Assembly: GCA_016630905.1 (NCBI GenBank)
Contig: WBMQ01000005.1
Location: 1,302,001-1,366,000 of the forward strand
Length of the DNA: 64,000 nucleotides
Origin: Capillidium heterosporum
Taxonomy: Eukaryota > Entomophthoromycota > Entomophthoromycetes > Entomophthorales > Capillidiaceae
Direction: 5' to 3'
How positions within the stretch are numbered: the first letter of the stretch is position 1; every line of letters starts with the position of its first letter. Below are positions 57,298 through 64,000 of the stretch, in pieces. The position numbers and the translations under genes were made by a program. The notes under the pieces are model-generated. The model saw only the letters and a program-made list of their open reading frames with translations. It made no database searches and was not told where the DNA came from.

Positions 57298-58542
57298 ATG
57301 ACCAATTTATCTGAACTACAGCCAGAGATAGTTAATTGCATTCTCAAAAACTTAACGTACGAAGATTGGGGTAGACTAACTTCAGTTAACAGATACCTTC
57401 GTCAACTTACACTGCGATATCTATTCCAAGATCTTTCTCCTCACAAAGATCGTAGATCGAATTCAAGTAAATTAAACAACGAGGTGCTTCAACTTATACA
57501 AAAGTACAGCAAGCACGTTAGGAAAGCAATCTTATACAAAAATAATGGTAATATATTTTCAATAGCTAATTTCGACTACCTCAAAATATATAATGAACAT
57601 GTGTCAAACAACACCCATTTTTCCAATTTATCCGATAATGACTTTAAAAAATATGGAAGACTAGTTAGTTACGCCGTGAAGCTTGATCAGCTCGCTACCC
57701 TTGACAACCGACTTATTTCAAATCTGTTGAATTTAAAGAATCTTTCGATCCGAGGTGCATACCATCAATTCCCACTTGGTACGTTTTACAATCCAGCTTT
57801 AAAGTACCTCAGTATTCGCTGCACTGTATTCGATTCATCCAACTTGCAAAGTATCGAAGCGAATTTCCCCAACCTAAAGACTCTAAAGATAAACTCTCAT
57901 TCCATTGACCCTCCCAGTCTTCTCCTCCCTTCTTTCAATCAGGTTACTGTCCTTAATATCGGCTTTAATGGAAATATTCCGACACCTTTGGTAAATTATT
58001 TCACAAATCCAAAATACTGGCCCAATCTTGAAGAGTACGAGGTGCCCTTTTACACAAAGATCAGCCCAGACTTCAATAAAAGCTGGGCCAAGCTTGTAAA
58101 ACTCACCACTAACTTCATTGAGCTCCCCAAACCGCTAGATCTCACCGGTGTCAGGCATCTAGTTGAACTGACAGCTAAAATCAGTCATCATAATAGACTT
58201 GCTACACTTTCCACTATATGCAACACTTTGATTCACCTCAAGCGCTTGGAACTATTTGGTGACTACATTGCTCAAGATTTCAACTTTATCCATCCCCTTC
58301 GCCTCCAGGTATTCAAGCTACATGGTCTGGATAGGCTTGCTTTCGACTTTTTCATGTTCGTATGCAGGTTGACGTGGTGCCGTAGCCTACATTTCTACTG
58401 CAAAAGCAAGGCAGATTTGGATACGCTTCCAACCTGGTTAAGAGTGGAAGCGACTTTTCCAAGCTTGATGGAGTTTAACACCCAGGAATGCTCACCTAAG
58501 TTTATAAAGTGGATTAAGGAACGGGCACCTTTACTTTTGTAA
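57298..58542 (+). CDS. F-box/LRR protein, the only intact member here
   Basis: An intronless gene of 414 residues. The F-box occupies about residues 4-47: LSELQPEIVNCILKNLTYED, then LTSVNRYLRQLTLRYLFQDL. It would bind Skp1 in an SCF ubiquitin ligase. About ten irregular leucine-rich repeats follow, for example LLNLKNLSIRGAYHQFPL, PALKYLSIRCTVFDSS, FPNLKTLKINSHSIDPP, WPNLEEYEVPFYTKISPD, HLVELTAKISHHNRLATL and HLKRLELFGDYIAQDF, which would form the substrate-binding arc. It ends FIKWIKERAPLLL. The target cannot be predicted. Dead paralogues lie on both sides (55.6 and 59.1 kb) and at 49-52 kb on the opposite strand. Confidence 0.9.
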   Translation: MTNLSELQPEIVNCILKNLTYEDWGRLTSVNRYLRQLTLRYLFQDLSPHKDRRSNSSKLNNEVLQLIQKYSKHVRKAILYKNNGNIFSIANFDYLKIYNEHVSNNTHFSNLSDNDFKKYGRLVSYAVKLDQLATLDNRLISNLLNLKNLSIRGAYHQFPLGTFYNPALKYLSIRCTVFDSSNLQSIEANFPNLKTLKINSHSIDPPSLLLPSFNQVTVLNIGFNGNIPTPLVNYFTNPKYWPNLEEYEVPFYTKISPDFNKSWAKLVKLTTNFIELPKPLDLTGVRHLVELTAKISHHNRLATLSTICNTLIHLKRLELFGDYIAQDFNFIHPLRLQVFKLHGLDRLAFDFFMFVCRLTWCRSLHFYCKSKADLDTLPTWLRVEATFPSLMEFNTQECSPKFIKWIKERAPLLL

Positions 58543-59066
58543 ATTTAAATTCACTTTCTACGTTGGCTGATAGGTTTTTAACTAAGTAAGTTAATGATAG
58601 ATTTTTTGTAAAGCACAGCATTGATTTACATCCTTTATTATTTGATATTAAACATCTTAGCAAATGGCTTGGATGTGATTACATCATTGTATTATTGGGA
58701 ATAAAAGCTTTTGTTTAAACATTTAATTATCTTACATATATATTTTGATGACAACTTTCGAAAGTAACTGACAAAATGTAAATAATCATCCATTTTTGAA
58801 GTAATGATTAGATTTATATCTATATAGTAAGCTTTATATATATAATTTACCACAAACTGGTTTATATTGTATAGTATTCCTTTTTAATTATATGCCTAAC
58901 AAAAATGGCACTTACCAAAGAGCTATAAGACAAATATTTTAAATCATCTTAGTTTTATCAAGTCCTGTTTCTTCAGGCTTGATTGATTTTAATCTTTGAG
59001 CTTAAATTTATCACTTGAATATTCTACATCTCTCTAAACTTGACACGAAGCATGAATCGACATCCA
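58543..59066. other. intergenic, nothing recognised
   Basis: AT-rich spacer between the intact F-box/LRR gene and the next pseudogene. Confidence 0.5.
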
Positions 59067-59770
59067 ATGGCTAGCTTATATAAATTACAACCAGACATAT
59101 TTGGATAAAATACTGTAAACTCGCCATACGGAGATTGACCCAGCTTAGCTTCAGTTAATAGATACTTTCGACAACTTACATTGCGTTGGCTATTTTGGGA
59201 CCTCTTCTTCGTATGAATATAATTTAAATTCAATTAGCCTTATTAGAAGCTATGAAGCAGGGAGCCATATATCAAAATGCAAAAAGTAGATTAGAATATA
59301 GGGCTTTCACACAAGAGGTGTTTATTTTTCTGTCTTTTTACAATAGCTTCAAAGTTTTCTCGAGCATGTATTGATATCAATTTCATTTTCTATCTTTAAC
59401 AAAAATTCTGAATTTATAGTAAACTAGTTTTCTGCAGCTTAATAACTTTGACGGCCGTTTTTTTCATTTACATAACTAGAGAGATTTCTTATCGGTGATA
59501 TTTGGTATAAATTTACACTCGGCTCAGTTTAGCGCAGCTTCAAAGTGTCTTGGCATCAGTTGTAGCAAGTTTGTCAAATCCAATCTACAACCTATTGCAG
59601 CCAACTTTCTTACCTTAAGGACCCTCAAAATAGTTTCCATTCCTATCTGTACACCAAGGTTGCTTACCATCTTTCGACCAGATCACGATATTTGAGGTAA
59701 AAATTTAATATATTGTCCCAAAGATCTAGCCAACTATTTTTCAAATCCAACTTACTGACCCAATCTTTAA
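59067..59770 (+). pseudogene. F-box/LRR pseudogene, truncated
   Basis: It begins with ATG: MASLYKLQPDIFG, stop, NTVNSPYGD, stop, then LASVNRYFRQLTLRWLFWDL, a clear copy of the F-box of the gene at 57298. A later block (59560-59640) reads SNLQPIAANFLTLRTLKIVS against SNLQSIEANFPNLKTLKINS in the intact protein. The middle and the whole C-terminal half are missing. An antisense 69-codon frame over the F-box is a shadow. Confidence 0.8.
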
Positions 59771-61013
59771 AGCGCCACCAGGTATTATAGCAGAGCTTTT
59801 ATTTTTAGTAAAGCTATATGTATTTAATAAGATTTGCTTTAAATCGATATAAAGACATACTTTGATTTTTTCAATTATTTAATCCCAAAGTAAATATACT
59901 TAGTGAGGTTTAATAAAGTGTTTATATTTCCTACTCATACCCCATAGATATATATGAACTTATCACTTTTCGTTAATCTTTATTCGTAGCAGTATTCTTA
60001 TATAAGGAAAGCTAATAGCTGTGACAGTGTACTTTGAACTATACTTTTAATAAATCCTATATCCAATAAACTTTGCTTATATGGAAATGTTTATACAAAA
60101 GTAGTAGCAGAGTTTCTTCAAGGAACCTTTTCCTTCTTTCTATGATATATAGTCCAAGTATCTCTTCATTATAACGTCGATATCTTTAGTGAAACAAACT
60201 TGAGAAAGTATTTCTATAAGCAGGTTCTTAGTGGACAGGATACTGTCCAACAAAAAAGTATTTTCTATAATACCATCATACAAAATATGTATTTTCCAGG
60301 ATAACTTGGCCTCAATTATACATATAGCATGCTGAAAGGCTTTGTAAAATACTATGAAGAGAATTTAATTCGACATGGTGCCCTTTATCGTTGAGAAGGG
60401 ATGTATTTGAAATAGCAGTACTTTATCCAGCATATCAATAAATTTGAATCTAGAATCAACTTGAATGGAGCTATATATACTATTTTCTCTTTTGTGATAC
60501 TTGAATATTATCCATATCTCTACATTGCTCTGATTCTTTTGGACAACATTTTAAGAATAAAAGTACTGACTAAAAGTAGCTAGGGTGATATATTATAAAT
60601 TTTCGTCTACAATTTGGAAGAACTTGGCTCTTCAGCCTAGCTTTTAAATATATACAAAAGTATGGATAGTTAGTTTCGAAGATCAACAGTCTAATGTAAA
60701 GTTTTATCAATGTAATCGCTGAAGTTTAAACATCTTTATAAGTTGAGGCGCACAACATCTTTGATTTTTAAAATAGGTGTGTTTATAAAACTCGTGGTAT
60801 CGCTGGAGAGAAATAAATGGACAAAATTCCAAAATATAATTTTTTAGGATCGTAGAATATCTACTTGAGCTATATAAAATCGAATGGAATCTCCAAGGCT
60901 CCTTTACTTTTTAAATCAGACACAGATGGTTGTTACTAAGTGATCAGGTGTTCTTTGAAATCTGCATTATAAATGGCGAGCTCCCATAAAGCTAACTCAA
61001 GGATTAAAAGATA
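59771..61013. other. intergenic, nothing recognised
   Basis: AT-rich, about 1.2 kb between the F-box family and the receptor family. Confidence 0.45.
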
Positions 61014-61961
61014 GCAGATATCAATATTAACGTACTGATAGAAATCCTTTCCATAGTTATTGCAGTAGCCAACCTAATACTCGGCATCATAGCTTTGATG
61101 ACGATACTAGGCTTGAATATGATGGATAGTACATTTGGAAGTGCCAATCCAGACCATCACATTTCGAGGCTTCAGCCTACAGCTTTTAGACAATGCTTAC
61201 TCCAATTATCGAATCTTTAGGTCCACTCAAGCTATGATATCCTGCCTAAAGATTGAAATAATGGCCATATTGGTTTTAAAAAGGTATATCAAGGTCTTCA
61301 ATTTGTGTTTGGACGATAAGATTATTTATAAAATTATTGTAGTTTATTTGGTAATTGGGTTTTTCTTTGTAGTTTAACCACTACAAACATTAGTTTCCAT
61401 GTCGCACCTAATGATGTCATTTATATAATCGCCTACAAAGCCAATTTATTTGATCAGTTGTGGTATTTCATCTTGGTAGCCATGCTGACAATCGACATTA
61501 CTTTGATTATTTTTATTGCATAGGTACCTTATACTAAGTTAAAGAAAAGTTGGACAGACCTACTCTAGCTTTTCTCTATCCATCACCTACAACAATATTG
61601 AAAGTTCTTACCATTCAAGTACTAAGATGGTCAGGCCAAGCGTAAATAGTAATAGGAATACAGCATGAGCATCAACCAGAGACACTTAATACGAGCTTTA
61701 GTCTTAATGATTATGTATTCAACACTAATTATTCAATAGCTACTATTCTTCTATACAATCCAACAACGTTTTTATCTTACTAGAGAAGAATATGAGGTAG
61801 ATAGGACGATTTTTTCGCTCTCTAGCAGCTTCATATTCCTATTTTTTATTCTAAACCTCCTATTTTTATCTACCTTACATACAGATATAGCTAGTCAGTT
61901 TTTATCGATTTTTATATCTTCAAAGGAAAAAATGGTAGGATTTATTTCTACTAAGCAGTAA
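61014..61961 (+). pseudogene. rhodopsin-like GPCR pseudogene
   Basis: A tandem relic of the receptor at 62382. TM1 is plain (ADINI, then VLIEILSIVIAVANLIL), the TM2 region is deleted by about 20 residues with a frameshift, and TM3 reads EIMAILVLKRYIKVF against GMIAILALERYVKVF in the intact gene. The E of the E-R-Y motif is K. TM4 (IIVVYLVIGFFFVV) runs into a TAG near 61376. TM5-7 scraps continue in other frames and end VGFISTKQ with TAA at 61959-61961. No start codon is apparent. Confidence 0.8.
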
Positions 61962-62381
61962 AGTGTATATATACAAATATTCCAATAAAATAACCTTTGG
62001 TGTCAACATATCCTTTGTGTTATTTTTAATATATACTAGCTGTATTTTTTGCCAACACTAACCCGCTTCTCAACCACTGTAAAAATATGCATATACTTTT
62101 AAAATATTGCCTTTTATATCCAATTTTTTAATATTTATGGAAATATTAATTTCTGATATCGGTCTATCATAGTTGATGAACAAAATATTCTAAAAGGGTT
62201 ATTTTTCGACTCGCACAATACCCATTTAGCTTCTTAAGATCGGATCAAGCTTTACAGAATCCCCGCTCCCTTTAAATATAACAGGTGATGGGAACCAAAG
62301 GATCAAGTAGCTATTATATTAAATAAGATAAGTTGTAGGTGTCTACACAGTTTACTGCTTTTGCCTCTAAACACTTTTACA
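61962..62381. other. upstream region of the intact GPCR gene
   Basis: AT-rich, 420 bp between the dead and the live receptor. No further gene. Confidence 0.5.
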
Positions 62382-63407
62382 ATGCCAGATAGTGATATCA
62401 ACATCCCCATAGAGATCTTTTCAACCGTTATTGCCGCAACCAGCATACTACTCAATACCATAGTTTTAATTACGATTTTAAGTTTGAAGGTGAAGAACGG
62501 TATGTCCCTAAGTATAACTATATTACTCTTGGCGACTGCCTACGATTTGATAGGGCCTTTAGAGGCATTGATTCAAAACATTGCTTACCGAAGCTTCAAT
62601 TTACGGATCCTCGACGACGTTTACCCCAACTGCCAGATCTTTGGGTTCATTCAGACTATGGTGCCCTACTTGACAACTGGTATGATAGCTATATTGGCGT
62701 TGGAGAGATATGTCAAGGTTTTTGATTTGCAATGGGATGATAGAGTGTTTTATATAATCATCGTGACTGATTTTGCGGTTGGATTCATTTTTGCAACTTT
62801 GGCTGCTGTAAACGTGAGTTTCCGTATCGCGCCTAGTAATTCCATCTGTATAGTCAGCTGTGAGAGTGATGTCTTTGGGAAGCTATGGTACTTTGTCCTG
62901 ATAGTTATGTTGGTAATTCATACCGTTTCGATGACCTACTGCTACACTAAAATATTTCAACTGCATAGAAGACTTACACGAAGCCAACGGAAAATTCAAC
63001 CAGCCAGCACGAATGCTCCTTTATATACTAGCTACGATAATATCGACAACCTTTTCAACTCCAATACTCAAATATTCAATTCAACTATATGCAATAGTAG
63101 AGCTGCAGTACCTGTATCAACCAAGAGTTATTTAGTACGGGCCTTAATCTTAATGGCGGTATACCTGGTCCTAATAACCCCAACAGTCACCATTCTCCTG
63201 TACGATTCAATCATGTTCTATCTAACAAATGGGGAGTACAAGGCAAATAGAACCATTTCCTCACTCCCCATCGGCTTCATGCTTTTACTTTCAATCTTAA
63301 ATCCTTTGTTTTTGCTAACTCTCCACACAGGTATAGCAAACCAACTTTCAGCACTTGTAAAGGCTTTGAAGGAAAGGATAGTAGATTTTATTTCTAATAA
63401 ACGATAA
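62382..63407 (+). CDS. rhodopsin-like (class A type) seven-TM GPCR
   Basis: An intronless gene of 341 residues. I start at the ATG of MPDSDINIPIE; the frame opens 21 bases earlier only with TTG. Seven hydrophobic segments lie at about 9-33, 44-64, 88-108, 123-143, 167-188, 251-276 and 294-315. Class A landmarks are present: N25 in TM1, D55 in TM2, a Cys before TM3 (C84) with partners in loop 2 (C156, C160), E-R-Y at 108-110, P267 in TM6, and N-P-L-F at 307-310 in place of NPxxY. The third intracellular loop is long and Ser/Asn-rich. It should signal through a heterotrimeric G protein at the plasma membrane; the ligand is unknown. Rhodopsin-type receptors outside the opsin and pheromone classes are uncommon in most fungi. 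Confidence 0.88.
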   Translation: MPDSDINIPIEIFSTVIAATSILLNTIVLITILSLKVKNGMSLSITILLLATAYDLIGPLEALIQNIAYRSFNLRILDDVYPNCQIFGFIQTMVPYLTTGMIAILALERYVKVFDLQWDDRVFYIIIVTDFAVGFIFATLAAVNVSFRIAPSNSICIVSCESDVFGKLWYFVLIVMLVIHTVSMTYCYTKIFQLHRRLTRSQRKIQPASTNAPLYTSYDNIDNLFNSNTQIFNSTICNSRAAVPVSTKSYLVRALILMAVYLVLITPTVTILLYDSIMFYLTNGEYKANRTISSLPIGFMLLLSILNPLFLLTLHTGIANQLSALVKALKERIVDFISNKR

Positions 63408-64000
63408 GTATATAAATACATATTTATTAAAAAGTCATTAGTATGTATTTTAATATACTGTTGGCTGGCCATCCTCATCAAGTGTCTGACCACTGGCTCG
63501 AACTTCCAGTTGAGTGGGTTCGGCCGAAATTGGTGAGTCCTTCAGCATGGGACGCGTTATGTGTATCGTGTTGCGGGCTAGCTAATATAGGCCCAATCAA
63601 ATCCTTTACAACCAATAAAAATACTCAAAACTTAATTTCCGCAAAACTATAGGCTAGGAATCTCACCTTAAACTACTTCAAACTATAAATTTATATCCCA
63701 AAAAGATCTTCAAAACCAACGAAAAGCAAATCAACACACGAAGAGTCGTCTTCTTTCCTAAACATAAGTCTTGATATATATACCGTAGCTCTGGGGAAAA
63801 TTATAGCTTGGGAATCTGTAAGTGAATTCTTTCTCAACGAAAAGGTAGGACACGTGTTCTAGTTACAGTGATCTACCACCAAAATTAGGTTCCGATTAAT
63901 CTGCAAGGTGGCTATTTGAGAATCTGAAATCCAAGGTGAATGAAGACTGTATCTATAATGAGAAGTTGATTCCAGGAAGATTTAAGTATACTAGCGGCAA
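63408..64000. other. 3' flank, possible start of another locus
   Basis: A 69-codon frame at 63443 overlaps a short, relatively GC-rich patch (63470-63600) containing DHWLELPVEWVRPKLVSP, which might be a fragment of another gene. No family or splice structure could be supported before the window ends. Confidence 0.3.

Noticed and set aside
1-64000. CRISPR array, prokaryotic insertion sequence or operon
   Set aside because: Spliced genes, Pol III tRNA signals and fungal gene families show a eukaryotic nuclear contig; no regularly spaced repeats were seen.

Overview
The window looks like a nuclear contig of an AT-rich, early-diverging filamentous fungus, perhaps an entomophthoralean of the Conidiobolus type. 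The fungal assignment rests on a WOPR (Gti1/Pac2) regulator pair, short GT-AG introns of about 40-90 nt, standard stop codons and a Pol III-type tRNA gene. The order-level placement is inference from expanded F-box/LRR and rhodopsin-like receptor families and is not proven. Coding islands are separated by long, very AT-rich stretches containing many decayed genes.

Layout. 1-10.4 kb: a tRNA-Pro(AGG), one small hypothetical gene and decayed relatives of it. 10.5-21.4 kb: the conserved core. It holds a coiled-coil protein, a small heat-shock protein, a secreted double-psi beta-barrel protein, a six-finger C2H2 protein in five exons, a disrupted F-box/LRR gene and a seven-exon OGG1 8-oxoguanine DNA glycosylase. 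22-35 kb: three copies of a terpene-synthase-like family (one decayed, one with a single-base frameshift, one intact) and an inverted pair of WOPR transcription-factor genes. The intact terpene-synthase-like gene lies between the WOPR arms. 37-48 kb: the kinetochore protein Nnf1/PMF1 with a CRE palindrome upstream, a PPxY membrane protein, a lysophosphatidic acid acyltransferase and a codon-biased protein with a possible upstream ORF. 48.9-63.4 kb: an F-box/LRR family with one intact and several dead members, an NTF2-like gene, and a dead and an intact rhodopsin-like GPCR in tandem.

The most notable structure is 30145-34746. Two 873-bp arms, identical wherever compared (non-coding ends included), each carry the same WOPR gene in opposite orientation around a 2856-bp spacer. 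Just outside the identical core the two flanks are still alignable but diverged, and the clearest mismatches are all transitions. This suggests an old inverted duplication whose core was recently homogenised by gene conversion. The spacer gene resembles a class I terpene synthase by spacing, but its metal-binding residues are replaced.

Exon joins were worked out by hand from splice signals, reading phase and family similarity. No database search or expression data were available.
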